A stretch of 64,000 nt of DNA from Halichondria panicea (taxonomy: Eukaryota; Porifera; Demospongiae; Suberitida; Halichondriidae). The stretch spans positions 2,520,800 through 2,584,799 of the forward strand of contig NC_087388.1 in NCBI RefSeq assembly GCF_963675165.1, read 5' to 3'. The notes beneath the pieces are model-generated. The model saw only the letters and a program-made list of their open reading frames with translations, was not told the origin of the DNA and did no database searches. How positions within the stretch are numbered: position 1 is the stretch's first letter; every line of letters begins with the position of its first letter. Position numbers and translations under genes: made by a program. This document shows, piece after piece, positions 45,495 through 56,819 of this stretch.

Positions 45495-46400
45495 AAAGGG
45501 GCACAAACCTTCAAAAAACCACTTTTTAAGCTCAGGTTTTCGTCACTCTAATTAAAGCACAGACATAATGTAAGACATAATGTAACGCGATTGTATTCAA
45601 TTACTGGTCTTTAAAACAGACTATGAGCTCTTAGAAAAAGAATATTCCTTCATTTCGCGCCCGCGAAAACAAGCGCATACAAGGATGGTAATCGAGTCTC
45701 TACGTACAGATCAATGTAAAATGATCACGTGAGTTACTCCCGTTGCCAATCCCTATCCCTTAATCCACGTCCTTAATCCACGTCCATAATCAAGGAAAGG
45801 CAAAGTGTGCGATATTAAACACATTAATTTGACATTTTGTTTTCTCATTAAGTTTCCTTAATCAAAAATAATGTTAACAGAAATTTCCTTGTAAAACTAA
45901 TTATAAATAAGCATTTGTTCCAGTTTAGTTAGATCCTATCTTTTCCTGGAATCCTGATGTACATATCATATACTGATGAAATCCTGCTGCGCAAAAGCAT
46001 ATTCATAGGTAACCATGGTCTATACAAACAACAAGCTAATATTTACCTCCTCCTAACTTTCTTGCTTGGCTGCACTCTGTCTGGAAACAAGTTCTCTACT
46101 ATCTAATAGTCCATAGATTGAGTGGGATTGGAAACGGCTCCAACGTTGCCTCTTGAAACCATCCGTGTTACGGTTCAGCTCCAGAAGCAACTAAAACCAT
46201 GCTAAAACAGTTAGGCTGAGCACAATAAATCTCACCACAATTTGTCGAGTTTCAAGACGACCCTACAACACTTTTGTGAGTCTAAAGTAATCTCTCGCTC
46301 TGTCCTTGGCTGGTTGACTCTTCGACTGTTCAGATAGAACTACAAGGTAGCTTGAAGCACGATTCGTGACATTTCGATCATTACCTAGATCTGCAATCTT
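45495..46400. other. No recognisable gene
   Basis: AT-rich with doublets (taatccacgtccttaatccacgtc near 45761). The phrase accatccgtgttacggtt at 46158 recurs at 21509. Confidence 0.45.
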
Positions 46401-46407
46401 GCAATCT

Positions 46408-46690
46408 GAACATGAAACCAAATATCAGCTGTAAAGGTAAAGTTAAAGTTAAAGTCGTTGAAGATGACATCGTCGAATGCTCAAAATGTGGTGCAACACT
46501 CTTACGGTCTCGTTGCCCTTTTAATCAGATGGCTAAACTGGACTTGGAAGGGCCAGATAGGGCCAGATACCACGTTTGTTACGGTTGTTGAATCAAAGCC
46601 CTCCTGAAAGCTAAACCGTTTGATATTACATACAATCAATACCATGTAGCTACAAGTGTCTCTCAGCGACGGCGACGTTGACACCAGGAT
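46408..46690 (+). pseudogene. C-terminal zinc-ribbon fragment of the OB-fold-like family
   Basis: Reads MKPNISCKGKVKVKVVEDDI then VECSKCGATLLRSRCP, MAKLDLEGPDRARYHVCYG and, after a stop, ALLKAKPFDITYNQYHVATS. Cys spacing (CSKCG ... C) suggests a zinc ribbon followed by beta strands, as in the C-terminal domain of the large RPA subunit. That comparison is by eye. A triplet repeat of gttaaa (46440-46460) expands the KVKVKV stretch. Upstream exons were not found. Confidence 0.4.
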
Positions 46691-46699
46691 CAAGCTACA

Positions 46700-48160
46700 A
46701 CTATTAACATTTAACAATTCCTTTTTCCCATGTGCTGTTTCAACAATTATTACTCAAAACCCAAGACAATTAAAAAGGCCTTGGAAGGCCTTGGATTCGA
46801 GGCTAATAGTGCGTAGCGAGGTTGCACTCCCTAGTTTAAAATTAATTAGATTTTGGTTCCGCGGTGGGCGGTACTACGTATGAAATCATAAACCAAGAAA
46901 TCATAAACCAACGACTAGCCAAAAGACTAGCTACCTTGCCGAAGCTGAATCACTATCTAGCTATCAACTGACTAGCTGACTCTTTTGACTCTCCTACACC
47001 ACTCACCAAATGAAAACATGGATACAAACCTTCCCAGAAAATGAAACCATTAATTGGTCCAGTATGGCACGTACATTCAACATATCGAACAAAAAAATAT
47101 CAAACAAAAAAATATTGGCCCAACCACAGACACAGCACAGTGACACAGCACAGTCCTTAGACGCCCCTGTAACCAGATATTTATAATAAGCACATGGGAG
47201 GTGTGCGTGACTACTATAGCTGTCGAATCAAGTTTACAAGTATGTCACTTCACCTCAAACACCATTCAAAATGTAAAGCAGTTTCGCCTCCAGCGCTAAA
47301 TAATTGATTGGGACATACTGCTCAAAAAAAACCTCAGGCCGCTCATGTGGAGTTCCACGCACACTCTGCAGCACTTTCCTCTCAGAGGATGCCTGCAACC
47401 ATCTGCAAAACAAAGCAAACGCGGGTACTGCTCACAGAAAGAGTGACAGCTCCTGGAGAGTGTGGTGTGTGGCTCTGCCACGATGGCAACCACGTAACTG
47501 ACTGTTTTTACTTGTGGCACAAGTCCCTGTGATATTATTATACCAATGTTGTGATCATTGCTGGCGGTCAGTGTTAGTGCACATAGATCATGTACATACA
47601 CTGATCCAGTGTACATACACAAAGAACAAACTCTATGTACAGCCAGTACCACACCGCTTGTATTTGTACACTGTACACATCTACAACTCGCTGTATTACT
47701 TTACCTATAGTAAGTGGGCCCTAAAGAAAACTCTAAACATTCATAAGAGTCAGCAGAAGTCAACATACAGCTTGGGAAGCTTGGTACACCTTTTTGCCAC
47801 TGTCACTGTTTCTTTCACTGTCTCATGCGTGGCTACCTCTGGTTATAACGTCACACCTAGTACCTTGTAGCTGAACGAAAAAAAAAAGGTTAACGAACTC
47901 TACAGCTACGTTCTACATACCTAGCACAGTAAGTATTAGACTGGCTTCTAGCAAATCGAAAAAGCAGTATTATACGCAACTAGTACTTACCACTTGACAG
48001 AAGCAGATCGCAGCCAATCCTTCGAGCGTGATGTTTGACTGGTCTATCTATCTACCTAGCCCGTCGAACACTTTTCTAAGAACTAACAAATTTGTGCAAT
48101 TAATACGGCGGTGGGGGTGTAACCCGACATGACATCACGGCGTATAATCCATGGTTTGGT
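46700..48160. other. No firm gene; possible small Cys-rich exon on minus strand
   Basis: At 47500-47330 in reverse, SCHSFCEQYPRLLCFADGCR followed by GKCCRVCVE vaguely resembles the end of a VWC-type cysteine-rich module. It stops soon after and has no partner exons, so I leave it as a note. Confidence 0.3.
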
Positions 48161-48165
48161 CACTA

Positions 48166-48215
48166 CAGGGTTTTTCAGGTTACTTGAAAAAGTATAATTT
48201 GCGCATGCGCACACG
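48166..48215. repeat. Left terminal inverted repeat
   Basis: Matches the inverted right end at 50325-50370; contains gcgcatgcgca. Confidence 0.85.
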
Positions 48216-48255
48216 TTCACTTGTACCCACACACTTTTCAAAGTTGTTTTGAGCA

Positions 48256-49227
48256 ATGCCTAACCCTTACTCACTGGATTTGCGCTGGAGGATAGTATTC
48301 CTCAATATATCTGAGAATATTAGTGTGGCAGATATTTCAAGACTCCTGTGTGTAAGTGAGAGTAGTATCAGGAGATATTTGAGTGTATTTCAGCAGACTG
48401 GAGATGTGAGACCAGTAGATCACCATCATGGACCCCATTCAATTCTTGGTGACTTTGAACATATAATTATTTTAAGACTTATACAAGAAAGACCTAGCAT
48501 TTATCTTGAAGAAATAAGGGGGAAACTTCTGGACTTATTTGGCAGTACTGTGAGTACTTCAACGATATGGAGAACGTTGCACCATAAGATGGGCTGCAGT
48601 CGTCAGGTTGTTCGCTACATAGCTTCACAGCAAAGTGAACTTGCTCGGGCACAGTTTATGGCAGAAATTAGTGTTTACGATCCATCAATGTTGATTTGGA
48701 TAGATGAAAGTGGATGCGATCGTCGTGACAGCAAAAGAAAATATGGATACAGCTTCAGAGGGATTACACCAAGAGATCACAGGCTGTTTATAAGAGGAAA
48801 ACGCTACTCTACCATACCACTTCTTTCAACTGAAGGGATTCATGATGTTTACATATCAGAAGGCAGTACTGATGGAGATAAGTTTGTAAACTTTCTCAGA
48901 AACTGTTTACTTCCAATCCTTAATCCCTTTAACTGCGTCAACCCTCTGTCTGTGGTCATTATGGACAATGCATCAATACCTCATATACAAGAAGTCCAAG
49001 ATATGATTGAAAACCAAGGCAATGCAAAGCTGATTTTTCTTCCACCTTATTCACCCGATTTAAACCCATCGGAGGAAGTGTTTAGTCAAGTCAAGGACAT
49101 TATTAAGGAAAACTACCAAATTTTTGAGTCTACCAGTGCTCCTAGAGCACTATTAAGTACAGCATTTGCAATGGTAACGAAGCAATACTGTCTCTCTTAT
49201 ATCAAACACTCAGGATACATTCAATAA
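48256..49227 (+). CDS. IS630/Tc1-mariner-like transposase, intact, 323 aa
   Basis: One uninterrupted exon from ATG 48256 to TAA 49227. The N-terminus is a helix-turn-helix region (MPNPYSLDLRWRIVFLNISE, ISVADISRLLCVSESSIRRY), as in paired-like transposase DNA-binding domains. The DDE core has Asp in MLIWIDESGCDRRD (about residue 154), Asp in VVIMDNASIPH (about 237), and Glu in SPDLNPSEEVFSQVK. The last is 34 residues after the second Asp, so the triad is DD34E. Length is normal for the superfamily. It would bind the inverted ends and cut and paste at TA. The promoter is not obvious; the ATG lies 90 bp from the left terminus. Best candidate in the window for an active enzyme. Confidence 0.92.
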   Translation: MPNPYSLDLRWRIVFLNISENISVADISRLLCVSESSIRRYLSVFQQTGDVRPVDHHHGPHSILGDFEHIIILRLIQERPSIYLEEIRGKLLDLFGSTVSTSTIWRTLHHKMGCSRQVVRYIASQQSELARAQFMAEISVYDPSMLIWIDESGCDRRDSKRKYGYSFRGITPRDHRLFIRGKRYSTIPLLSTEGIHDVYISEGSTDGDKFVNFLRNCLLPILNPFNCVNPLSVVIMDNASIPHIQEVQDMIENQGNAKLIFLPPYSPDLNPSEEVFSQVKDIIKENYQIFESTSAPRALLSTAFAMVTKQYCLSYIKHSGYIQ

Positions 49228-49269
49228 TAATTCACAATTTATGTAAACCTGTATAATAATTATTACTAA

Positions 49270-50241
49270 ATACGAGTGTTTATGTCTTGCAGAAAGGTCA
49301 TTATAGCTTGCTTTTCAGACAAATATTCTTGGTCGCTGAGGACTCCACTACTCTTTAAATTACTGAGCTCGTTTAACTGTTTATACAATTTGGATCTGTT
49401 TTCAATAGCCCTAACAGGACTACAACCACTCACATTGTGTGTTTTGGCTGCGTTGGTGATAAGACGTTTGAGATTGCACAGGCAGCATCAGTAATTGCTT
49501 TAGTTATTGAAGGTGAAGACAACCCAGTAGCTTTCTTAGTCTGTCCACCAGCTCTAACAAACATACTTGTGCTTGGAGGATCATCTGTGCTTGTGTGCAT
49601 ATTTCCCACAATCATCTCAGCCCAAATACGTACTGCATTATAGTAAATTTAAAGCCATGGTTCTCAGATTATCAACTATCTCTTGAACCCGATCCTCTTT
49701 CTCGAGAGATTTAGTTTTTTTTTTCTTAGTTGTTCTTAATTCATCATCTGATTCGCAATTGAGCTCTCGTTTCTGTGGTTTATCTTTAAGCCCATCACAC
49801 CACAAAATTAACTTAGAAGAAGTTTTTAATTCAGACCACACTTCTTGGACATCTTCAGAGCTTCGGATACTAATAACGTTCGTACCTTGAACATATCCAA
49901 CATCAAAATCATGAATGTCAGGTACAATTTCTTGTTTAAGCTGAGCTCTGATAATTTCCTTGAGACAAGTTGCTGTAGTAATGGCGACCATATCCACGTT
50001 CCTCAAAGTGAAGGTCTTTGCATGAGACTTCTTTTCTTTAGACACTGCCTTTAAAAATACTTTGGGGATAACAGCGTTGCTTTGTGGCAGGTAAGGGTTG
50101 CTGGGCTCTTAATGGGGTAATCAACACTCTCCCACTGCTTGCTGCCTTGCCTACGTTGGGTGTGATTGAGAAAGATCTGGAGTTGTTCACACTAGTGTGT
50201 GGCTGGAAAAAACAGGCAGGTTGATCCTTCTTTTTTTCCAT
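49270..50241 (-). CDS. Antisense accessory protein of the IS630-type element (PB1-like and SHOCT-like regions)
   Basis: Reading from 50241: MEKKKDQPACFFQPHTSVNN, a Ser-rich stretch, then AVSKEKKSHAKTFTLRNVD, a compact domain with DFDVGYVQGTNVISIRSSED and SSKLILWCDGL (PB1/ubiquitin-like by pattern), a basic linker (RTTKKKKTKS), AVRIWAEMIVGNMHTSTDDP, and a C-terminal helix pair SKLYKQLNELSNLKSSGVLS then DQEYLSEKQAI like SHOCT domains. Three parts must be joined across one-base shifts near 50105 and 49650, so the gene is slightly damaged or the sequence has errors. Its position inside the inverted repeats and opposite the transposase suggests a helper, perhaps for multimerisation; that role is inference. 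Confidence 0.6.
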
Positions 50242-50324
50242 CGCTTTGCTTTGTAGAAATCGAAAATGGACTGAGACTAGACTTGTTTCTACTTGTACTG
50301 TGCTGACAGAGCAACTTAATTAAT

Positions 50325-50370
50325 TGAGCATGCGCACCACCTTAGCAATCAAGCAACCTGAAAAACTCTG
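50325..50370. repeat. Right terminal inverted repeat
   Basis: Ends ...gcaacctgaaaaactctg, followed by the TA duplication. Confidence 0.85.
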
Positions 50371-50374
50371 TATA

Positions 50375-52245
50375 TGAGTGTAGGAAGAGTAGTAGTAGCA
50401 GCTTAGGGTTAGGGGTTAGGCCATACTGTCCTAAAATGTCCCAAAATGTCCCACTAATTGTAAGTATCCCAATTAACATGAAGCTGAAGCTTAGTCATAT
50501 GATAGCAGATTCATAGGATGACAGTATGTTGACCACCCCCACTAGTAATTGGAGACCCACGCACACGTGATAAACATTCCAATGCGATGACACCATACCA
50601 AAACCTGAGTCACGCTTCTACATTTACATTTTCAACCTCCTACCCTGCCATCTCTAGTATTTCAAAAGTCACTACTCGCTGCCACATACGCCCGCCCGTA
50701 TTCCATCAAACGAAATAACTATTCCTCTGTTCACTGTACATACGCTGATTACCAGTCACACCGTGTACGATGTACACAAAGAAGGCTTACACAGAAGGCT
50801 AATCAATGCTACAGATACAACTACTATCTACCGACCATAGATTCTAGCGATTCTACTAACGCATGCAACAAGCTACAACCGGTTGTATTTTTAATATTAA
50901 TTTTATGGGCCTATAAATTGAAGTCTTATAATAGTTGATGCAGGCAGTATAATAAAAACGGAATAAAACATTACTTTTTTAGATTCGCTAGAAGGCACGT
51001 AGCTGTAGAGTGCTGAGAAGTGTGCAGCTACACAAGGTAGAACCTGAGGCAGCTAAGTGTAAAGAGAAAGAGAAACAGTGGCAGTGGTAAAAAGGTGAGT
51101 ACAAGTTCGCATCATCTTGTAGATCTTTGATTGTAGATCTTTGACTGTTCCTAGTCTAACTTGCACCATCAAAAGTTGAAGCGCTAAGTTGAAGCGCTTT
51201 GCGCTTTCAACACAGCAGACTACCTCATAGAATACGGAGGCAGTCCAATAATGAAACGGATACCGTTTGCAAACATACACGTTGTTTACACGGATTCTAC
51301 CTTATGTAAGGAAACGGTCCCGGTGTGGGACCACTTCATACGGACTGAACGTTTACTGACCGTTGTTCTGGTCCGCACGGACCATCCTTTAGTCAGAATT
51401 ACCATGCACTCGGACATTCAACGGACTACGTACAATTTAGCTGTAGCTACACTGCACATGCGCAGTCAGTTATAATTAATTATCATGACCACACCTTCAT
51501 CAACAATACCTTCATCAACAATAACAATTAAATTGCAAGCAAAAGACAATACATCAATTGCTGATAATGAATCAAGTTCGAGTCTCCTTGCAACTCCACT
51601 TCTACTGGTACCACTAGTAGTATTGGTACCACTGGTACGTATGCGATGTTTCTGCATCAACAACACTCTTGGTAATTGCTTGATACAGTCCACAACGGAG
51701 CATCGTTAGGCGATTTTTGAAGTCTTTTTCCTCCTGTTTGTGACCTTCGTGTTCTGTTCAATTCTCTTTTTCAACAAGCCTGTTCAGTGCTACAAAATGG
51801 ACAAACATGACACACACACACACAACTTTAGTTTCCAACCTTCAGATCGCCCTTCAGATAGATCTTTGGACTATTTTTTCGTCATCCTCACTGCAACTGC
51901 TATATATTGGTAATCGATATCAACTTTATCTCTCGTTCATGTTTTAGGTATAGCTGTGTAATTAAAAAGATAGGACTAATCAGCTATGCAACCTTTTAAG
52001 AATGTACACCTTCTAAGTCATGTTGCCGACACAGTTCGTAATTGGGGACTTTTGTGGGGACTTTTGTGGTCATACTCTTGATTTATGAAACAATGAACGA
52101 AAGAGTATCATTACTTATGTATAATTATAGTTTGCAATCATATCATAACAAAGTAGGTACCTGCATGCATGTACCATGCATGTACCAGAAGGTTTGTGGT
52201 GTTACAAAACTGACATCTGAACTCTAGCACAGTATTTTATAGCTA
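50375..52245. other. No recognisable gene; contains a dispersed repeat
   Basis: 50735-50935 is the partner of 37265-37440. Doublets include gtagatctttga (51117-51143) and ccttcatcaacaata (51490-51523). No coding support. Confidence 0.5.
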
Positions 52246-52251
52246 TGTGGC

Positions 52252-53300
52252 ATGGGGTCACTAGTGAACAAGCTGTATCAATTGAATTGTGAACCTACCA
52301 GAGAACAAGCGTCACCAGCTTGTGAGCAGAAAACTACAAGTGAGAATCGAGGAATTCGTTCAACAAGAAAGCTACAGCTAGTTCATAGCAACGTATATGG
52401 GCCTGTACAAACTGAATCGATCAGTGGCCAAAGGTACTTTGTGACGTTTATCGATGACGCTTCTCAGTGTTGTGCGGTGTACTTTCTGAAACGAAAGTCA
52501 GAGGTTTTTGAGAAATTCAAGGAATTTGAAGCACTTGTCACAAACGAATGTGGGCAAAACATTGTAACTCTACACACCGATGTATTTCAACAGTATTTAT
52601 CAGCAAAAGGAATACGGCATGAGCTAACCACCCCTTACCCAAATGGGGTGGCGCAGAGAACAAACAAGACTCTAATGGAATCAGCTAGAGCCTCATGCAA
52701 GTCTGTCAAACAGCTACTGGGCAGAGGCAGTAGCGACTGCAGCGTATCTGAAGAACAGATCATCACCATCAGGAAATACAACACCGTACCAGAAGTGGTT
52801 TGAGAGGAAACCTGATGTTAGTCACCTGCGAGTCTTTGGTTGTATTGCATATGCTCACATACTGAATTGTGACAGACAAAAGAAAGTGAAGAAGTTGCGG
52901 TTTGTTGGATACTGCAAGAATTCGAAAGGATACCGGTTGTTTGATGAAGAGACCCGAAAGGGAAGAGATGTAATATTCGACGAAACGGTTTTTGTCTTCA
53001 ACAAACCTGTAACTGAACAGAAAAATACGACATTTGATGTTGGAGAGGAGACACATCAACCACAGGATGACACTGAACAGCCACAAGATGAGCCACAGGA
53101 TGATACTCAACAATCAGAAGAACGACGTCGTTCTCAGAGAGCACGTGGACCCCCTGTTAGGTTTGGAGTAGACGAGTTTGCCAACACAACAGAAGCTGAT
53201 CATATGGCATATGTGAGTCAGATCAAGGAACCAGACGCAAGAAAGAGATTACCTGATCCGAGCAGACGACCACCCGTTCCCAAGAGGGGTTGCAACAGAT
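52252..53300 (+). pseudogene. Ty1/copia integrase remnant
   Basis: It begins in the zinc-region end (TREQASPACEQKTTSENRG). The core follows: Asp-like in LVHSNVYGPVQTESISGQRY (the usual DVCGP is NVYGP here), FVTFIDDASQCCAVYFLKRK, then TLHTD...LSAKGIRHELTTPYPNG and Glu position replaced in VAQRTNKTLMESARA. After a shift near 52780 come FERKPDVSHLRVFGCIAYAH, KLRFVGYCKNSKGYRLFDEE and RRRSQRARGPPVRFG, the linker to the polymerase. Loss of the first Asp and of the usual Glu (ERMN type) argues for inactivity. Confidence 0.8.
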
Positions 53301-53619
53301 GTGAGTCACCACAGAGTCCCTTTCCATATGTGCGATGCAAGTATGCTCAGAAGTCAAAGGGACGTCGTCCGCCAATTTGCACGTTTGAGGACCACTATCG
53401 AAACCAGTGTTTAAGATTTGAGTACAATCTACCGATAGTGTTGAAACTAATAGTAGATTGTGAGACTAACGTCATTGTAATTACCTAATTAGATAGATCT
53501 AGAACATTCCATGTAAGTAATCTATAGTAATCTTAGTCAGTAATTTTTGTAAACACATGTGCTGTTCTATCCTAAAAAAGATACTTGATTAAACGAAGTT
53601 GATATAAGGACCAGATTTC

Positions 53620-54295
53620 AACAGTAGGGACAAGCTTGTTAGCAGAAAGGCTATAGAAGCTCTCATAAAGCAGCTCCATACGACGTACATTTACCGCTAT
53701 GCTAAAGCTTTCTGTTCGGTAAGGATTAAAAATGTGTTGTTTGTATAACATACCCGTATATTGTATAGTGTCGTGATACCTACTGGGTTGAGTCGTTCAA
53801 CCATCAACTCCTCACCTACCTGCCCAAGCGCATTCACTTTTCGACTGAGACGTTCATAATGCGAATGAAACATGGAGTATTACTATGTGTACACTATGAG
53901 CTTCTCGTACACTAATTTGTAGTAGTATTTAGAGCTTACATTTACTTTACATTTCAGTCTATACTATCGATAATTGCTTTATTCTAGAATGAGAACGTCA
54001 ATCGCTCTTACACCAGTGACCTTCGACGACCAGATCGCCGCACAGCAATGAAAGCCTTAGTGAAGAAAGGTTGTTGCTTTGCTATGGGCAATGTATGTTG
54101 AACAAAACAAAGCTGATATGAGGTATGATTACAATGTGTACGTACATGTAAGGGCATTTGATATGTAACTTTCGTAGAGAATTGATCGAAATCGAAAAAG
54201 ATGACGTAGTGGAGGAGCAGAATGATGACGTGACCTTAGAAGACGGAGTGATGCCACCAGAATATTTGAGGATGACATGGACGACTAACAACATG
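53620..54295 (+). pseudogene. C-terminal exons of an unidentified transposon-type gene
   Basis: Three exon-like blocks with short AT-rich gaps: DKLVSRKAIEALIKQLHTTY then IYRYAKAFCS (53625-53720), CRDTYWVESFNHQLLTYLPK then RIHFSTETFIMRMKHGV (53769-53890), and NENVNRSYTSDLRRPDRRTA then MKALVKK (53989-54070). An acidic tail follows, ELIEIEKDDVVEEQNDD (54178-54290). The YWVESFNHQLL box suggests the last catalytic segment of a DDE-type protein (W.E.FN), but the family is unnamed to me and upstream exons are missing. Confidence 0.45.
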
Positions 54296-54349
54296 GACGA
54301 CTAACAATTAATGATGACATGGCCGACTAACAATTAATGAGTTTTATTT

Positions 54350-55740
54350 ACTACGTAATTGGTGTGTACAGGATAATTCTAAGGCAGTCACTGTGGACTC
54401 GGTTTCCATACCAGCCTCTTCTGGCAAATACTCGGCCTCAAATGTTGATCTGTAATAGTAATAAGGAATTAGTATTTGCTTTGCTCTAAATTCCTAGTCT
54501 CTTAGCACACTATTCCATTTGATATCAAGGTAGTGATATCAAGCTGGGGTACCTCCTCCTAATCTCCTACACAAGATCATGTACATACCTGTAAAATTTT
54601 ATCACTTACTAAAACTACACCACTAGACGCGACGACTCAGAACCACAAGAAGGTACATAAAAGTAGAAATAAACACACAAGTCAAATTTTTTTATTAGAA
54701 TACCCGCACCATGTTCGTGGTTACCAGCACAACCCAGCAACTCCAGTTCCATTGATCACTGCATACACTGCCTGTGTGTGATTCAGCTTCCTCCAGACTT
54801 TCTAAGAGGATCTTGTGGCCCCCATCCTGCCAACGATGAGAAAAGACATCAACTGTATATACAGGTTGCTGAATACACTGAGAGTGTGGGTAGATTGAGT
54901 ATTTGGCTAGGAAGGAGACGAGGACAGTGATACATGACAAGAGGGAAATAATCGTACTGTGGTTGTTCCGAAGTTCAACCTGTCCACCCAATCACTTGGA
55001 ACTGCCTCCCCACACTCATTCTAAAGTATGGATTTGTATTACTGTTATATCTCTATTTCCATCGCTGTTGGAGGCACAAAAAGTAGAAGTGTTGCTGCCA
55101 TGTGTTCAGGGCTAGTAAAAATAAGTGTGTTTGTGTACTGTACTGTACGTGTGTGTGCATAGAGTTTGAATTAGCCGCCATTTGCAGCAGCATTCACTTC
55201 CGGCCGGGCCCTGCCCCTTTTATACCGTGGGCATAGCGCTCTAGCAACGAGTGCGTAAACGCGCAGTTCATAGATTGCGTATCAATTTTATGCGCAAGCT
55301 TCTCGTTTAACTGACAACTTAAAATGCTTACCATATCCTCTGTATCAACTTCTACTTCAGGAGTTGTTGAAGTTGTTGAATCGTCTAAAAAGTAATTGTC
55401 AAAAAACTTATTGAAGTAGCTCTATTGCATCCATACAATACAGATCTGAAGGTTCTACGCAACTAATGGCTGGGCCTGGGATGAAGATGAAGATTGGAAG
55501 ATTGGCTTGAGTCAGAGAAATGGAAGTCCAAAATCAAATTCTTTCACCTTTGTATTGCAAACTTTCACACTGCCAAACACGTTTTTTTCTGTCAAAGTAG
55601 TGTTTATAAAACTGTGTTTTAGAAAGTTGTTGATCGCAGTGTCCACATAAAATCTTCTCGCTGATTCTGACTCTGGATCTCTCACTGAAAGATCGATGCT
55701 CATATGAAGAGGACATAGACGCCATACTAAAATTGTCACT
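54350..55740 (-). pseudogene. N-terminal exons of an unidentified zinc-finger transposon-type gene
   Basis: At 55725 the minus strand starts MASMSSSYEHRSFSERSRVR then ILCGHCDQQLSKTQFYKHYF, a Cys-x2-Cys...His-x-His-like finger seen at the N-terminus of some invertebrate CACTA-like and other transposases. An exon near 55385-55330 reads DDSTTSTTPEVEVDTEDM before a GT donor. A further exon at 54440-54370 reads STFEAEYLPEEAGMETESTV. Between them, FSHRWQDGGHKILLESLEEA (54870-54790) is open. Splice joints are guesses, so linkage into one gene is uncertain. Confidence 0.35.
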
Positions 55741-55744
55741 GTAT

Positions 55745-56300
55745 TACTCTGTACATCTGGCTCCTGTTAGAATAGTTTTCAGCGGCAGCGGCACATGAAT
55801 GAGAGACCAGGAGAACTTTGGAGGCCAGGGGAACTCTTCAGATGATGAAAGCAACGGTGATGATGGGCGGTTTGAAAGATCTCGAAGGTATCAAACATTG
55901 CAGAACCAATCAAATATTTTTGCAATGCAGCAACATATATTGCAAAAGCAAAGTTCATTTGAACAGCAGCATAAAGATTTGGAAAAAAAATAGAAAATAA
56001 GATGGTAGTGAATAAGATGGTAGTGCAGAGTCTGGAAAGCGTAAAAGGGTTGTCACTCACTCGGGACCTTTCTGTAAGTGTATAATTTTCTTGATCACCT
56101 ATTCCAAATTCAGAAAAAAGTTGTGATGATTCATTTTGCATTGGAAAATAAATTTAAGGCTGACGAAAATGTATGCTCTGGCTTTATTCTATAGTCTTAT
56201 TCTTGCTTTTTTTCTAAAGGTGTCCGTTACAGCTCCGTTCAGGCTACTGTTTTAGGGAGTGGTGAGTGGTGAGTGTAAAAATTATATTATAATACTCATA
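55745..56300. other. No recognised gene
   Basis: A plus-strand stretch (55799-55990) encodes a Gln-rich possible coiled coil (IFAMQQHILQKQSSFEQQHK). It lacks support as a gene. Confidence 0.35.
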
Positions 56301-56489
56301 TATATATTTTTTGAGCTCTGATTTTTGTCCTTCGTATGGTGAGCGACGGAAGTGATGAGGAAGAGGAAGATGAAGATGATTGTGTGATTGTGAGGAAGAG
56401 GGAAGAGGGTGTGCTGTAGTCAGTGTCTCTCCTAATAAGCCCAACATCGTCAGAGGTGATGACTTGGGCTTTATCACCGATAGTGCGCA

Positions 56490-56720
56490 CGACTCACCAC
56501 TGATATACCTCAGGACTTCCTTTTTAAGTAGCACTAGTTTTGAACACATTTGTAAGCGTTACACTGTGCCCCTTGTCCAAAAGGAAGTACAAGCCAATAC
56601 AGCGTGTGCTGTGATCCGTCAATTTTTATCAAACTGGAAAGCACATGCTCTATACTTCCAGCCACAATGGGATGCTCTAAAACCAGCCCCCCCTTCCACT
56701 GGCTTGTGGTTTTGAAGGAA
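56490..56720 (+). repeat. Companion segment S, inverted copy next to RAG1-like copy B
   Basis: It matches the reverse complement of about 57830-58150 with several short deletions (tacctcaggact, aaggaagtacaagcc..., ccacaatgggatgctc, ttccactgg.ttgtggttt). Orientation relative to the RAG1-like exons is opposite to that in copies A and C. Confidence 0.65.
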
Positions 56721-56819
56721 TGTTTATCTTGCGTTTTTTACTGGAAGTTATAACTGACACTTTGTGGCATGCATGTACTATAATAATACATGGCTACGAA
56801 CATGGCTACGATAAAAATA

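Larger units (their letters stand above)
48166..50370 (+). mobile_element. IS630/Tc1-mariner-type DNA transposon with two convergent genes (2205 bp)
   Basis: The left end CAGGGTTTTTCAGGTTACTT and the reverse of the right end CAGAGTTTTTCAGGTTGCTT match at 18 of 20 positions. TA lies on both sides (48164-48165 and 50371-50372), the target duplication of this superfamily. A second matching inner block, gcgcatgcgca/gcgcatgctc, lies inside each end. The element holds an intact transposase on the plus strand and a second gene on the minus strand, meeting about 40 bases apart. An intact transposase and well-preserved ends suggest recent activity. Confidence 0.9.

Noticed and set aside
47296-47652. 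Cysteine-rich VWC-like protein on the minus strand
   Set aside because: Only about 30 residues look convincing, without partner exons or a signal peptide.
50403-50423. Telomere-like ttagggttaggggttagg
   Set aside because: Too short and isolated; unrelated sequence follows on both sides.
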